From contig NZ_CP076060.1 in assembly GCF_018729255.1 (NCBI RefSeq), forward strand, positions 124,001-188,000: a DNA stretch of 64,000 nucleotides, given 5' to 3'. Each line of letters begins with the position of its first letter. Position 1 is the stretch's first letter. The DNA is from Cupriavidus sp. EM10. GTDB lineage: Bacteria > Pseudomonadota > Gammaproteobacteria > Burkholderiales > Burkholderiaceae. Below are positions 9,182 through 18,522 of this stretch, piece by piece. The notes beneath the pieces are model-generated. The model had not been told where the DNA came from and made no database searches. It saw nothing but the letters and a program-made list of their open reading frames with translations. Position numbers and translations under genes: made by a program.

Positions 9182-9221
9182 AACAGCCCGGTGCAGTGGA
9201 TGCGCCGGGCTGTTTTGTTTT
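9182..9221 (+). terminator. Rho-independent terminator of dsbA
   Basis: AACAGCCCGG (9182-9191) pairs perfectly with CCGGGCTGTT (9205-9214) around a 13-base loop, followed by a T-rich stretch. It begins 29 bases after the dsbA stop. Confidence 0.88.
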
Positions 9222-9265
9222 GGGGGCGGATTGTGGCGATTTTGATGCGTTTGCCCTCACCCCGG

Positions 9266-9292
9266 CCCCTCTCCCGCGAGGCGGGAGAGGGG
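9266..9292. repeat. Dispersed inverted repeat, copy 3
   Basis: Arms CCCCTCTCCCGC (9266-9277) and GCGGGAGAGGGG (9281-9292) are preceded by CCCTCACCCCGG and followed by AGCAAACC. The flanking bases are shared with other copies, so the repeat unit is longer than the stem. Confidence 0.88.
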
Positions 9293-9325
9293 AGCAAACC
9301 GGCAGTCCGCGCTATATTCCCTCCC

Positions 9326-10132
9326 ATGAATCCCCAGAAAATCTTCCTGACCGGCGCGTCCAGCGGCATTGGCCAGGCGCTGGCGCGCGCCTATGCCGCG
9401 CAGGGCGCTACGCTCGGCCTGGTGGGCCGACGTGAGGACGCGCTTCGCACGTTTGCCAGCAGCCTGCCCAATCCCGCCGCCGTGCGGGTCTACGCCGTCG
9501 ATGTCCGCGATGCCGATGCCATGCACGCGGCGGCGGCCGACTTCCTGGCCCATGTCGGGTGTCCCGACGTGGTCATCGCCAATGCCGGCATCTCGGTCGG
9601 CACCGTGGCCAGCGAGCGCGAGGACCTGGAGCTGTTCCGCATGGTGATGGATACCAACTGGTTTGGCACGCTCACCACATTTCAGCCATTTCTGGGGCCG
9701 ATGCGCGCGCAGCCGCCGGGGCCGGATGGCTGGCGTGGCACGCTGGTCGGCATCGCCAGCGTGGCCGGTGTGCGGGGCCTGCCGGGTGGCGGGGCGTACA
9801 GCGCGTCGAAATCGGCGGTAATCAAGCTGCTGGAAAGCCTGCGGCTGGAGCAATCGCGCGAGCGGATTCGCGTGGTGACGATCGCGCCGGGCTACATCCG
9901 CACGCCGATGACCGAACACAATCCGTACAAGATGCCGTTCCTGATGGATGCCGATGTGTTCGCGCACAAGGCCATTGCCCGGATTGCCGCCGGCACGCGA
10001 TTCAAGGTAATCCCGTGGCAGATGGGCGCGGTGGCGTCGGTGCTGCACGTCATGCCGCGCTGGCTCTACGACGCCTTGTTCCGGCGCGCGCCGCGCAAGC
10101 CGCGCAAGCCGGGCCAGTCGCGGAGCGCATGA
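9326..10132 (+). CDS. Short-chain dehydrogenase/reductase
   Basis: A 268-residue NAD(P)-dependent oxidoreductase of the SDR family. The nucleotide-binding glycine motif is TGASSGIGQALA (residues 9-20), NAGISVG follows at about residue 88, the catalytic Ser is in GIASVAGVRG, and the catalytic YSASK motif is at about residue 160. The C-terminal tail is basic (FRRAPRKPRKPGQ), which may place it at the membrane. ATG 9326 begins the Rossmann fold within ten residues. The stop overlaps the start of the next gene (ATGA), so the two are co-translated. The substrate is unknown. Confidence 0.9.
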   Translation: MNPQKIFLTGASSGIGQALARAYAAQGATLGLVGRREDALRTFASSLPNPAAVRVYAVDVRDADAMHAAAADFLAHVGCPDVVIANAGISVGTVASEREDLELFRMVMDTNWFGTLTTFQPFLGPMRAQPPGPDGWRGTLVGIASVAGVRGLPGGGAYSASKSAVIKLLESLRLEQSRERIRVVTIAPGYIRTPMTEHNPYKMPFLMDADVFAHKAIARIAAGTRFKVIPWQMGAVASVLHVMPRWLYDALFRRAPRKPRKPGQSRSA

Positions 10133-10959
10133 TGTGGACCGATGCGGTGGGCCAGCAACACGGGCCGGCCGAAGGCGCGGTGCGCATCGCGTCGCTGGTG
10201 CCGTCGATCACCGAGTTGCTGTTCGACCTTGGGCTGGCAGACCAGATCGTGGCGCGCACCGGCTTCTGCATCCATCCGGAGCCGGCCGTGCGGGCCGTGG
10301 CCAAGGTGGGCGGCACCAAGGACGTCAAGCTCGACCGGCTGCGCGACCTGGCGCCGACCCACGTGATCGTCAATATCGACGAGAACCGCCGCGACACCGT
10401 GGACGAAATACGACGCTTCGTGCCGCATGTGATCGTCACGCATCCGTGCCGGCCCGAGGACAATTTCGGGCTCTATGCAGGATTGGGGGAGGTTTTCGGA
10501 CGGCAGGCCGAGGCGGCCAGGCTGTCCGCCGACTTGCGGGCCGCGCTGGATGCGTTGCGCGCCCGGGCATGGCCGGCCCGGCGGGTGCTCTACGCCATCT
10601 GGCAGGACCCGTGGATGACGGTGTCGCGCGACACCTATATCAGCCAGATGCTGGCGCTGGTGAACTGGTCGACCTGGCCGGACGCGGCGCCGCAGGCGTG
10701 TGTCGACGGCGACTGCAGCCGCCCGAATGCCGCTGGCGAACGCTATCCGACCTTCCGCTGGAGCGATGCCCTGGTGCGCGACCTTGACGCGGTGCTGCTG
10801 TCCACCGAGCCGTACCGCTTTACCGAAGACCACGCCGACGCGCTGGAGCGGCAGATCGGCAAGCCGGTGCTGCTGGTGGATGGCGAGATGCTGTCGTGGT
10901 ACGGCAGCCGCGCCGTGGCCGGCGCGCGCTACCTGAAGACACTGGCGGAAGGGTTCTAG
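10129..10959 (+). CDS. Cobalamin/siderophore-type binding protein (BtuF-like helical-backbone receptor)
   Basis: A 276-residue protein of the helical-backbone metal receptor superfamily (periplasmic-binding-protein fold of BtuF and FecB). Characteristic stretches are RIASLVPSITELLFDLGL, VGGTKDVKLDRLRDLAPTHVI and DAVLLSTEPYRF. There is no signal peptide, so it is either cytoplasmic or starts differently. Such leaderless members occur in bacteria without a linked transporter, and none is adjacent here. It overlaps the stop of the upstream dehydrogenase. The ligand cannot be told from the sequence. Confidence 0.8.
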   Translation: MMWTDAVGQQHGPAEGAVRIASLVPSITELLFDLGLADQIVARTGFCIHPEPAVRAVAKVGGTKDVKLDRLRDLAPTHVIVNIDENRRDTVDEIRRFVPHVIVTHPCRPEDNFGLYAGLGEVFGRQAEAARLSADLRAALDALRARAWPARRVLYAIWQDPWMTVSRDTYISQMLALVNWSTWPDAAPQACVDGDCSRPNAAGERYPTFRWSDALVRDLDAVLLSTEPYRFTEDHADALERQIGKPVLLVDGEMLSWYGSRAVAGARYLKTLAEGF

Positions 10960-10970
10960 GCCCCTTTCCT

Positions 10971-12047
10971 TCAGGCCTTGGTGAAGCGGATGACGCCGTC
11001 GTCGTCCAGCCGCCGCGCCAGTTCGCCGCGATGCCACAGCGCGTGCAGGTGCGCCAGCGCCTCGCCCATCGCGAACGTCAGCTGGTGGATGTCGAACTGG
11101 CGGCGGAAGATCACGCCGACGATATCGTGCGCGTTGCACGGCTTTTCGGCGCAGGCGGCCAGCGTCTCGGCCAGGCGGTCGACGTGGTGGTCGCGCAGCT
11201 GCTGGATCCGCGTATGCAGGTTGCGGAACGGGCGGCCGTGCGACGGCAGGATCAGCACGTCTTCGGGCAGGTCGTCGTACTTGCCCAGCGAATCGAGATA
11301 GAGCTGAAGCGGGTTGGCTTCGGGCTCCATGTCGAACACGCTGACATTCGTCGAAATACGAGGCAGCACCATGTCGCCCGAGATCAGCACGTTGGTGGCC
11401 GCGTTGTACAGCGCCACGTGCTCGGGAGCGTGGCCGAAGCCGGTGATCACGCGCCACGAGGCCGTGGCGGGATCGGTGCCGATCCGCACGGTGTCGCCGT
11501 CCATCAGGCGGCGGTACTGGGTGGGCAGGTCGGGCACCAGCGACGGGTAGTAGCTCTTGCGGGCGCGCAGCTTTTCGAGGTTGTCGGGATCGGTCAGGCC
11601 GTGGCGGGCAAAGTGGCTGGCCGCGAAGTCGCCGCCGGCGTTGGAGCCCACCCCCGAGCCGCCTGCCATCACGCGGGCCGACATGTAGTCGCCCAGGCTC
11701 ATCCACAGCCGCACATCCCACCGCTTGCACAGCCAGTGCGCCAGGCCGACGTGGTCGGGGTGGCAGTGCGTGACCAGCACGCGAAGCACGGGCAGGCCTT
11801 CCAGCTCGTTGGCGAAAATGGTTTCCCAGTGTGCCTGGATGGTGTCGTTGGTGATGCCGCAATCGATGATGGTCCAGCCGTCGCGGCCGTCGATGCGGTC
11901 GCGCAGCAGCCACAGGTTGATGTGGTCCAGCGCAAAGGGCAGCGGCATGCGCAGCCAGTACACGCCCGGGGCCACTTCCTGGCGCGTGCCCGGATCGGGC
12001 ATGGTGTCGGCAAACGGATATTGGAGCTGATGTTCGAGTGCGTTCAT
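10971..12047 (-). CDS. Metallo-beta-lactamase-fold hydrolase
   Basis: A 358-residue MBL-fold protein. The metal-binding motif is THCHPDHVG (about residue 93), a further metal ligand sits in GFGHAPEHV, Asp in ISGDMVL, and the last His in LPSHGRPF. The C-terminal region, with TLAACAEKPCNAHDIVGVIF, resembles the winged-helix extension of LACTB2-like hydrolases. ATG 12047 is chosen because the upstream part reads through the liuR operator and has no family likeness. It diverges from liuR across the 22-bp palindrome, so LiuR may control it. Thioesterase or glyoxalase-type activity on an acyl-CoA or hydroxyacyl thiol is a reasonable guess. Confidence 0.85.
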   Translation of the reverse strand: MNALEHQLQYPFADTMPDPGTRQEVAPGVYWLRMPLPFALDHINLWLLRDRIDGRDGWTIIDCGITNDTIQAHWETIFANELEGLPVLRVLVTHCHPDHVGLAHWLCKRWDVRLWMSLGDYMSARVMAGGSGVGSNAGGDFAASHFARHGLTDPDNLEKLRARKSYYPSLVPDLPTQYRRLMDGDTVRIGTDPATASWRVITGFGHAPEHVALYNAATNVLISGDMVLPRISTNVSVFDMEPEANPLQLYLDSLGKYDDLPEDVLILPSHGRPFRNLHTRIQQLRDHHVDRLAETLAACAEKPCNAHDIVGVIFRRQFDIHQLTFAMGEALAHLHALWHRGELARRLDDDGVIRFTKA

Positions 12048-12115
12048 GGGGTTTGTCTCTTCGATAGCGGCGTACTCGGCGGGCACGCTCTTGTTCGGAT
12101 TGTCATGCGCGGCAG

Positions 12116-12137
12116 TTGACGCTAACGTTAACGTCAA
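12116..12137. promoter_or_regulatory. Probable LiuR operator between the MBL hydrolase gene and liuR
   Basis: A near-perfect 22-bp palindrome with half-sites TTGACGCTAAC and GTTAACGTCAA. It is nearly the same as the site at 12687-12708, which lies before liuA. It is placed to act on both divergent genes. Confidence 0.8.
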
Positions 12138-12193
12138 TTCGCTAGCCCTGCACGTCATCTTAGACGAAAAAGTTGATGATGCAACGAATACGC

Positions 12194-12205
12194 GAACGAC
12201 CGTTC
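12194..12205. promoter_or_regulatory. Short palindrome before liuR
   Basis: GAACG and CGTTC arms with a 2-base spacer, 19 bases before the liuR ATG. A very similar sequence (GAACGACCGTAC) occurs before the thioesterase gene at 56891. The binding protein is unknown; TetR-type regulators of fatty-acid metabolism use sites of this form. Confidence 0.35.
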
Positions 12206-12224
12206 ATTTTTAGCAGGACGCCAT

Positions 12225-12650
12225 ATGTCGGCTCAGCCAACTTCCGCCACCTACACGATTACCGATCTTGCGCGCGAATTCGAAGTGACGCCGCGCGCGA
12301 TCCGCTTCTACGAGGACCAGGGCCTGCTGTCGCCAGACCGCGAGGGGCCCAGCGGGCGCAAGCGCGTCTACAACGGCCGCGAGCGTACGCGACTGAAGCT
12401 CACGCTGCGCGGTAAAAGGTTAGGGCTCACTCTCAATGAAATCCGCGAGATTCTGGATCTCTACGAATCGCCGCGGGACACCGCGCCGCAGCTTCAGCGC
12501 TTTCTGCATCTGCTGTCACAGCACCGCGGCACGCTGGAGCGGCAGCTGGAAGACCTGCAGGCCCAACTGGCCGAGATCGACCAGCATGAGCGCCAGTGCA
12601 AGGCGCTGCTGGCCACACATCATGACGCCGGACACACGCACACAGCCTGA
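12225..12650 (+). CDS. liuR: MerR-family regulator of leucine/branched-chain catabolism, LiuR
   Basis: A 141-residue MerR-type regulator: the winged helix-turn-helix comes first (YTITDLAREFEVTPRAIRFYEDQGLLSP), then a second wing and recognition block (GRKRVYNGRERTRLKLTLRGKRLGLTLNEI), then a coiled-coil dimerisation helix rich in Gln and Leu. No metal-binding cysteine pair typical of MerR or CueR is present; the single Cys near the end stands alone. Its place next to liuA and the paired 22-bp palindromes identify it as LiuR, which in proteobacteria controls leucine and isovalerate degradation genes. It probably also controls itself. Confidence 0.9.
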   Translation: MSAQPTSATYTITDLAREFEVTPRAIRFYEDQGLLSPDREGPSGRKRVYNGRERTRLKLTLRGKRLGLTLNEIREILDLYESPRDTAPQLQRFLHLLSQHRGTLERQLEDLQAQLAEIDQHERQCKALLATHHDAGHTHTA

Positions 12651-12686
12651 TCACGCCGCGAAGCCGACACTTCGTGGCAACCCCAA

Positions 12687-12708
12687 TTGACGTTTACGTA
12701 AACGTCAA
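12687..12708. promoter_or_regulatory. Probable LiuR operator before liuA
   Basis: A perfect 22-bp palindrome with half-sites TTGACGTTTAC and GTAAACGTCAA, 65 bases before the liuA start. The site fits the published LiuR-type motif, which is built on a TTTACGTAAA-like core. Confidence 0.85.
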
Positions 12709-12773
12709 TAAAATAGCTCCGACACACCAGCCAAAGAACGCGACAGACCGCGACAGAACCAGGAGACAACACC

Positions 12774-13955
12774 ATGACCGAACTTCCCGGCCTCAAATTC
12801 GACCTTGGCGAGGACATCGAGATGCTGCGCGAATCGGTGCGCAGCTGGGCCCAGGCCGAACTGGCGCCGCGCGCGGGCGAGATCGACCGCACCGACCAGT
12901 TTCCGATGGACGCCTGGAAGAAGATGGGCGACCTGGGCGTGCTGGGCATCACCGTGGCCGAGGAATACGGCGGCGCCAACATGGGCTACCTGGCCCACAT
13001 GATCGCGATGGAGGAAATCAGCCGCGCGTCGGCGTCGGTGGGGCTGTCATACGGCGCCCACTCGAACCTGTGCGTGAACCAGATCCACCGCAACGGCACG
13101 GCCGCGCAAAAGGCGAAGTACCTGCCGAAGCTGGTATCGGGCGAATGGATCGGCGCGCTGGCGATGAGCGAGCCGAACGCCGGGTCGGACGTGGTCAGCA
13201 TGAAGCTGCGCGCCGACTTCAAGGGCGACCGTTTCGTGCTGAACGGCACCAAGATGTGGATCACCAACGGTCCGGACTGCGACGTGCTGGTGGTCTACGC
13301 CAAGACCGAGCCCGACCTGGGCGCGCGCGGCATGACCGCCTTCATCGTCGAAAAGGGCATGCAGGGATTTTCGGTGGCGCAGAAGCTGGACAAGCTGGGC
13401 ATGCGCGGATCGCACACCGGCGAGCTGGTGTTCCAGGACGTGGAAGTGCCGGTGGAGAACATCCTGGGCGCCGAGAACGGCGGCGCCAAGGTGCTGATGA
13501 GCGGGCTGGACTACGAGCGCGCCGTGCTGTCGGGCGGTCCGGTTGGCATCATGCAGGCCTGCATGGACGTGGTGACGCCGTATATCCATGACCGCAAGCA
13601 GTTCGGCCAGAGCATCGGAGAATTCCAGCTGATCCAGGGCAAGGTGGCTGACATGTACACGACGCTGCAGGCCGCCCGCAGCTACCTGTACACGGTGGGC
13701 AAGAACCTTGACGCGCTGGGCACCGACCACGTGCGCCAGGTGCGCAAGGACTGCGCCGCCGTGATCCTGTACACGGCCGAGAAGGCGACGTGGATGGCCG
13801 GCGAATCCGTGCAGATCCTGGGCGGCAACGGCTATATCAACGAGTACCCGGTTGGCCGGCTGTGGCGCGATGCCAAGCTGTACGAGATCGGCGCCGGTAC
13901 TTCGGAAATTCGCCGCATGCTGATCGGCCGCGAGCTGTTCGCGGAGACGATGTAA
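12774..13955 (+). CDS. liuA: Isovaleryl-CoA dehydrogenase
   Basis: A 393-residue FAD enzyme oxidising isovaleryl-CoA to 3-methylcrotonyl-CoA, the first committed step of leucine breakdown after the branched-chain dehydrogenase. Acyl-CoA dehydrogenase signatures are [20 protein letters not shown] and the C-terminal [19 protein letters not shown]. The catalytic Glu unique to isovaleryl-type enzymes is in [13 protein letters not shown] (about residue 246). That separates it from the second acyl-CoA dehydrogenase at 18523, which has Gly there. A palindromic LiuR operator lies just upstream. Electrons pass to electron-transfer flavoprotein. Confidence 0.95.
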   Translation: MTELPGLKFDLGEDIEMLRESVRSWAQAELAPRAGEIDRTDQFPMDAWKKMGDLGVLGITVAEEYGGANMGYLAHMIAMEEISRASASVGLSYGAHSNLCVNQIHRNGTAAQKAKYLPKLVSGEWIGALAMSEPNAGSDVVSMKLRADFKGDRFVLNGTKMWITNGPDCDVLVVYAKTEPDLGARGMTAFIVEKGMQGFSVAQKLDKLGMRGSHTGELVFQDVEVPVENILGAENGGAKVLMSGLDYERAVLSGGPVGIMQACMDVVTPYIHDRKQFGQSIGEFQLIQGKVADMYTTLQAARSYLYTVGKNLDALGTDHVRQVRKDCAAVILYTAEKATWMAGESVQILGGNGYINEYPVGRLWRDAKLYEIGAGTSEIRRMLIGRELFAETM

Positions 13956-14067
13956 CCCGGAAAAAAGTGATCCTGAAGGCGTCCGGTGACGACACGAGAG
14001 TCGGCACCGAACGCCGTTACAATTTCGACTGCAAGCCGTTCTACCGCCCGTCCGAACCCTTCGAGTC

Positions 14068-15878
14068 ATGTCCCACTTCCCCAAGCTGCTCGCCTCGCAG
14101 ATTGCCTACGATGTGGCGCGGACCATGCTGGACGGGTTCGACAAGCATTACCGGCTGTTCCGCGAGGCCGGCGTCGAGGCCAAGGCGCGCTTCGAGGCCG
14201 GGGACTGGCATCGCCTGCAGGGGCTGCAGCGCGAGCGCATCGCGTTCTACAACGAGCGCGTGCACGAGGCCGTGGTGACGCTGCAGGACGAATACGATGC
14301 CGAGCGGATCGACGACGATATCTGGCAGCAGATCAAGCTCCACTACATCGGCCTGCTGACCAACCACCACCAGCCGGAACTGGCCGAGACGTTCTTCAAC
14401 TCGGTCTGCACGCGCATCCTGCACCGGTCCTACTTCAACAACGACTTCATCTTCGTGCGCCCGGCGGTCTCCACCGAGTACATCGAGAACGAGGAATCGC
14501 CCACCCGGCCCACCTACCGCGCCTACTACCCGGGCAGCCGCGAAGGCATGGCCGCCAGCTTCGAGCGGATCGTCCACAACTTCCAGCTGGAGGCGCCGTT
14601 CGAGGACCTGAAGCGCGACGTCGGCTACGTGCTGCGCGCCATCGACGAGCACGCGGGCGATTTCCGCGTGGCGCCCAACTTCCAGGTGCATACGCTGTCG
14701 TCGCTGTTCTTCCGCAACAAGACGGCGTTCATCATCGGCCGGGTGCTGAACGGCGACCAGACCTGGCCGATGGCGATTCCGGTGATGCACGGGCCGTCCG
14801 GCAAGCTGGTGCTCGATACGGTGCTGCTGCGCCCCGAACAGCTGCTGGTGCTGTTCTCGTTCGCCCATGCCTACTTCCTGGTGGACATGGAGATCCCGTC
14901 CGCCTTCGTGACCTTCCTGCGGGACCTGCTGCCGGGCAAGTCGCGTGCCGAAATCTACACTTCGCTGGGTTTGCAGAAGCAGGGCAAGAACCTGTTCTAC
15001 CGCGACTTCCTGCACCATTTGCAGCATTCGTCGGACAAGTTCATCGTGGCGCCAGGCATCCAGGGCCTGGTGATGCTGGTGTTCACGCTGCCGTCGTTTC
15101 CCTATGTGTTCAAGGTGATCCGCGACGCATTCCCGGCGCCCAAGGAGACCACGCGCGAACTGGTGAAATCGAAATACCAGCTCGTGAAGCAGCACGACCG
15201 CGTGGGCCGCATGGCCGATACGCTCGAATACTCGGATGTGGCCTTCCCGCTTTCACGTTTCGACGATGCGCTGCTGCGCGAGCTGACCCGGCATGTGCCG
15301 TCGATGCTCGAGTACCAGCGCAGCAGCGACGGCAGCGACGAAGTGGTGGTACGCCATCTCTATATAGAGCGGCGCATGACCCCGCTGAACATCTGGCTGC
15401 AGGAAGGCACCGACGACCAGGTGGACCACGGCATCCTGGAATATGGCAACGCCATCAAGGAGCTGATCGCCGCGAACATCTTCCCCGGCGACATGCTCTA
15501 CAAGAATTTCGGCGTCACGCGGCACGGCCGCGTGGTGTTCTACGACTACGACGAAATCGAGTACCTGACCGACTGCAATATCCGGCGCGTGCCCGAGCCG
15601 CGCAACGAGGAAGAGGAAATGTCCGGCGAGGTGTGGTACACCGTACATCCGCACGACATCTTCCCTGAGACCTATGGCACGTTCCTGCTCGGGACCCGCG
15701 CGTGCGGGCCGCGTTCCTGCGGCACCATTCCGACTTCTTTGACGCCGCCATGTGGCAGCAACACAAGGACCGGCTGCTGGCCGGCCATGTACATGACTTC
15801 TTTGCCTATCCACAACAAGATCGCTTTATCCGCCGCTATGGCCCAGCAACAATCGACAACGCAAGGAGGGCAGCATGA
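14068..15878 (+). pseudogene. aceK: Isocitrate dehydrogenase kinase/phosphatase, one-base deletion near the C-terminus
   Basis: AceK phosphorylates and dephosphorylates isocitrate dehydrogenase, steering carbon between the TCA cycle and the glyoxylate bypass. About 540 residues are intact, including the ATP-binding APGIQGLVM loop, [10 protein letters not shown] and the catalytic [27 protein letters not shown] region (positions 15469-15555). After ETYGTFLLG the frame breaks at the GGG of 15691-15693. With one more G it reads [17 protein letters not shown] and [10 protein letters not shown], the usual AceK end, and stops at 15876-15878, overlapping the next start codon (ATGA). As written, the frame ends at 15882 with an unrelated tail. 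The missing base is probably a sequencing error. Confidence 0.9.
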
Positions 15879-16546
15879 GTGATGCCATCGCCCAACTGTT
15901 CCGCAACAATCGCGAGTGGGTAGATCGCGTCAACGCGGAAGACCCGACATTCTTCACCCGCCTGGCCAACCAGCAGGCGCCCGAATACCTGTGGATCGGC
16001 TGCTCCGATTCGCGCGTGCCGGCCAACCAGATCCTGGGACTGGCACCGGGCGAGGTGTTTGTCCATCGCAATATCGCCAATGTGATCTCGCACAGCGACC
16101 TGAACGCGCTGTCGGTGATCCAGTTCGCCGTGGAAGTGCTGAAGGTGCGCCACATCACCGTGGTGGGTCACTACGGCTGCGGCGGCGTCAAGGTAGCGCT
16201 CAAGCGCGAGCGCGTGGGCCTGTGCGACAACTGGCTGCGCCACGTGCAGGACGTGGCCGACAAGCATTCGGCCTACCTGGGCACGGTGCTGCGCGAGGAC
16301 GATGCCCATACGCGCCTGTGCGAGCTGAACGTGATCGAGCAGGTCAACAACATCTGCCAGACCACCGTGCTGCAGGACGCCTGGGACCGCGGCCAGCAGG
16401 TGACCGTGCATGGCTGGATCTACGGCGTGTCCGACGGCCTGCTGCGCGACCTGGGCATGGCCGCCAGCAGCAACGACGAACTGCAGGCGCAGATTGCCGC
16501 CGCCTTGCAGCAATATGGCGATCCGCCACAAGCATCGATTCGTTGA
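15875..16546 (+). CDS. can: Beta-class carbonic anhydrase
   Basis: A 223-residue zinc enzyme interconverting CO2 and bicarbonate. The zinc ligands are Cys in [11 protein letters not shown] (about residue 42, with the Asp-Arg dyad) and the His and Cys in [11 protein letters not shown] (about residues 98-101). The length and these motifs fit the Can type. It overlaps the repaired aceK stop by four bases, so the two genes are translationally coupled. Bicarbonate is the substrate of the biotin-dependent methylcrotonyl-CoA carboxylase encoded downstream, which may explain its presence in this cluster. Confidence 0.95.
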   Translation: MSDAIAQLFRNNREWVDRVNAEDPTFFTRLANQQAPEYLWIGCSDSRVPANQILGLAPGEVFVHRNIANVISHSDLNALSVIQFAVEVLKVRHITVVGHYGCGGVKVALKRERVGLCDNWLRHVQDVADKHSAYLGTVLREDDAHTRLCELNVIEQVNNICQTTVLQDAWDRGQQVTVHGWIYGVSDGLLRDLGMAASSNDELQAQIAAALQQYGDPPQASIR

Positions 16547-16588
16547 ACTACTACGACTGAAGCCCACCTGCTTCGAGGAGACACCGAC

Positions 16589-17779
16589 ATGCAACATTCG
16601 AACGATCCAATCGTCATCGTTTCTGCCGCACGCACGCCGATGGGCGCGTTCCAGAGCGAGCTGGCCAGCCTGACGGCGCCGCAGCTGGGCGCGGCGGCCA
16701 TCCGTGCGGCGGTGGAGCGTGCCGGCGTCAAGCCGGAGCAGGTGCAGGAAGTGGTGTTCGGCTGCGTGCTGCCGGCAGGGCAGGGCCAGGCGCCGGCCCG
16801 CCAGGCCGCGCTGGGTGCGGGGCTGCCGCTGGACGTGGCGTGTACCACGGTCAACAAGATGTGCGGCTCGGGCATGCGCGCGGCGATGACGGTGTACGAC
16901 GGCCTGCTGGCCGGCTCGTTCGACATCGCCGTGGCCGGCGGCATGGAAAGCATGACCAACGCGCCGTACCTGATTCCGAAGGGCCGGGGCGGCTACCGCA
17001 TCGGCCACGGCATGATCTACGACCACATGATGCTGGACGGGCTGGAAGATGCCTACGACAAAGGCCGCGCCATGGGCACGTTCGGCGAGGACTGCGCCGC
17101 CAAGTACCAGTTCACGCGCGAGCAGCAGGACGCCTTTGCGATGGAATCGGTGCGCCGCGCCCAGCGCGCCACCGAGTCCGGCGACTTCCGCTGGGAGATC
17201 GCACCGGTCACGGTGTCCGGCAAGGGCGGCGACACGGTGGTCGATACCGACGAAGGCCCGCGCCGCATCAAGGTCGACAAGATTCCGTCGCTGAAGCCGG
17301 CGTTTGCCAAGGACGGCACGATCACCGCCGCCTCGTCGTCGTCGATCAACGACGGCGCCGCAGCGCTGGTGATGATGCGCGAGTCCACCGCGAAGCAGCT
17401 GGGCCTGGTGCCGATCGCCCGCATGCTGGGCCATACGTCGCACGCGCAGGCGCCGGGCTGGTTCACCACCGCCCCGGTCGAGGCCATCGCCAAGCTGTAC
17501 CGCAAGCTCGACTGGACCACCGACAGCGTGGACCTGTTCGAGATCAACGAAGCGTTCGCCGTCGTACCGATGGCGGCCATGCACAACCTCAAGATTCCGC
17601 ACGACAAGGTGAACATCCATGGCGGCGCCTGTGCGCTGGGCCATCCGATCGGCGCCTCGGGCGCTCGCATCATGACCACGCTGATCGGCGCGCTGCGCAA
17701 GACCGGTGGCAAGCGCGGCGTGGCCAGCCTGTGCATCGGCGGCGGCGAAGCCACGGCGGTTGGTATCGAGATCGTCTGA
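16589..17779 (+). CDS. Acetyl-CoA C-acetyltransferase (thiolase)
   Basis: A 396-residue thiolase II that condenses or cleaves acetoacetyl-CoA. The three catalytic regions are present: the acyl-accepting Cys in VNKMCGSGMRA (about residue 91), the His in GGACALGHPIGASGAR, and the second Cys in LCIGGGEATAVGIEIV at the C-terminus. An AGGMESMTNAPYL segment confirms the family. In this cluster it would convert acetoacetyl-CoA from leucine degradation into two acetyl-CoA; related enzymes also feed polyhydroxybutyrate synthesis. It is preceded by GAGGAGA, 11 bases before the ATG. Confidence 0.93.
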   Translation: MQHSNDPIVIVSAARTPMGAFQSELASLTAPQLGAAAIRAAVERAGVKPEQVQEVVFGCVLPAGQGQAPARQAALGAGLPLDVACTTVNKMCGSGMRAAMTVYDGLLAGSFDIAVAGGMESMTNAPYLIPKGRGGYRIGHGMIYDHMMLDGLEDAYDKGRAMGTFGEDCAAKYQFTREQQDAFAMESVRRAQRATESGDFRWEIAPVTVSGKGGDTVVDTDEGPRRIKVDKIPSLKPAFAKDGTITAASSSSINDGAAALVMMRESTAKQLGLVPIARMLGHTSHAQAPGWFTTAPVEAIAKLYRKLDWTTDSVDLFEINEAFAVVPMAAMHNLKIPHDKVNIHGGACALGHPIGASGARIMTTLIGALRKTGGKRGVASLCIGGGEATAVGIEIV

Positions 17780-17829
17780 GCGCCAATCATTACAAACCAC
17801 GACAACCCACAGCAACCCGGAGTCTCGCC

Positions 17830-18510
17830 ATGCCTACCGCGCTCGTTCTTGGTGCTTCCCGAGGCCTCGGCCTCGAGTTCGTCCGGCAGTACCGCGCCGA
17901 TGGCTGGCGCGTGGTGGCCGCCGCGCGCAGCGCCGAGGGCGTGGAAGCGCTCAAGGCGCTGGGCGCCGAAGCCCACCAGCTCGACCTGACCGATGCCGGC
18001 GCGGTAGCGGGCCTGGGCTGGAAGCTCGATGGCGAGTCGTTCGACGTGGCGATCCACAACGCCGGCGTGATCGGCCCGCGCACCGAAGGCGCGCAGCCTA
18101 TCGCGCAGCAGGACTTCGACGCCGTGATGCACACCAACGTGCTGGGGCCGATGATGGCGCTGCCGATGCTGCTGCCGTTCGTCGAGACCGGCAATCACGG
18201 CCGTGGCGGCGTGCTTGCCGTGCTGTCATCGAGGATGGGCAGTATCGGGGGCATGGACAGCAACGGCGCGTGGATGTATCGCATCAGCAAGGCGGCGGCC
18301 AACGCGGTGCTCAAGAGCGTGTCGCTGGACGCGCGCCATGCGATCTGCGTGGCGCTGCATCCGGGCTGGGTGCAGACCGACATGGGCGGCCCGAACGCCG
18401 ACCTGACGCCGCAGCAGAGCGTGGCCGGCATGCGCCGCACGCTGGCCGGCCTGACGCAAAACGACAACGGCAGCTTCCACAACTACGATGGCACGGCCAT
18501 CCCCTGGTAA
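17830..18510 (+). CDS. Short-chain dehydrogenase (C-factor-like)
   Basis: A 226-residue SDR protein. The glycine-rich motif is LGASRGLGLEFV (residues 7-18), NAG occurs in IHNAGVIGP, Ser in VLSSRMGSIGG, and the catalytic pair in YRISKAAAN. The C-terminus (HPGWVQTDMGGPNADLTPQQSV) is like CsgA/C-factor relatives. It sits between the thiolase and the second acyl-CoA dehydrogenase with short spacings, suggesting one transcription unit in fatty or branched-chain acyl-CoA metabolism. The substrate is unknown. Confidence 0.88.
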   Translation: MPTALVLGASRGLGLEFVRQYRADGWRVVAAARSAEGVEALKALGAEAHQLDLTDAGAVAGLGWKLDGESFDVAIHNAGVIGPRTEGAQPIAQQDFDAVMHTNVLGPMMALPMLLPFVETGNHGRGGVLAVLSSRMGSIGGMDSNGAWMYRISKAAANAVLKSVSLDARHAICVALHPGWVQTDMGGPNADLTPQQSVAGMRRTLAGLTQNDNGSFHNYDGTAIPW

Positions 18511-18522
18511 GGACCGACGCCC

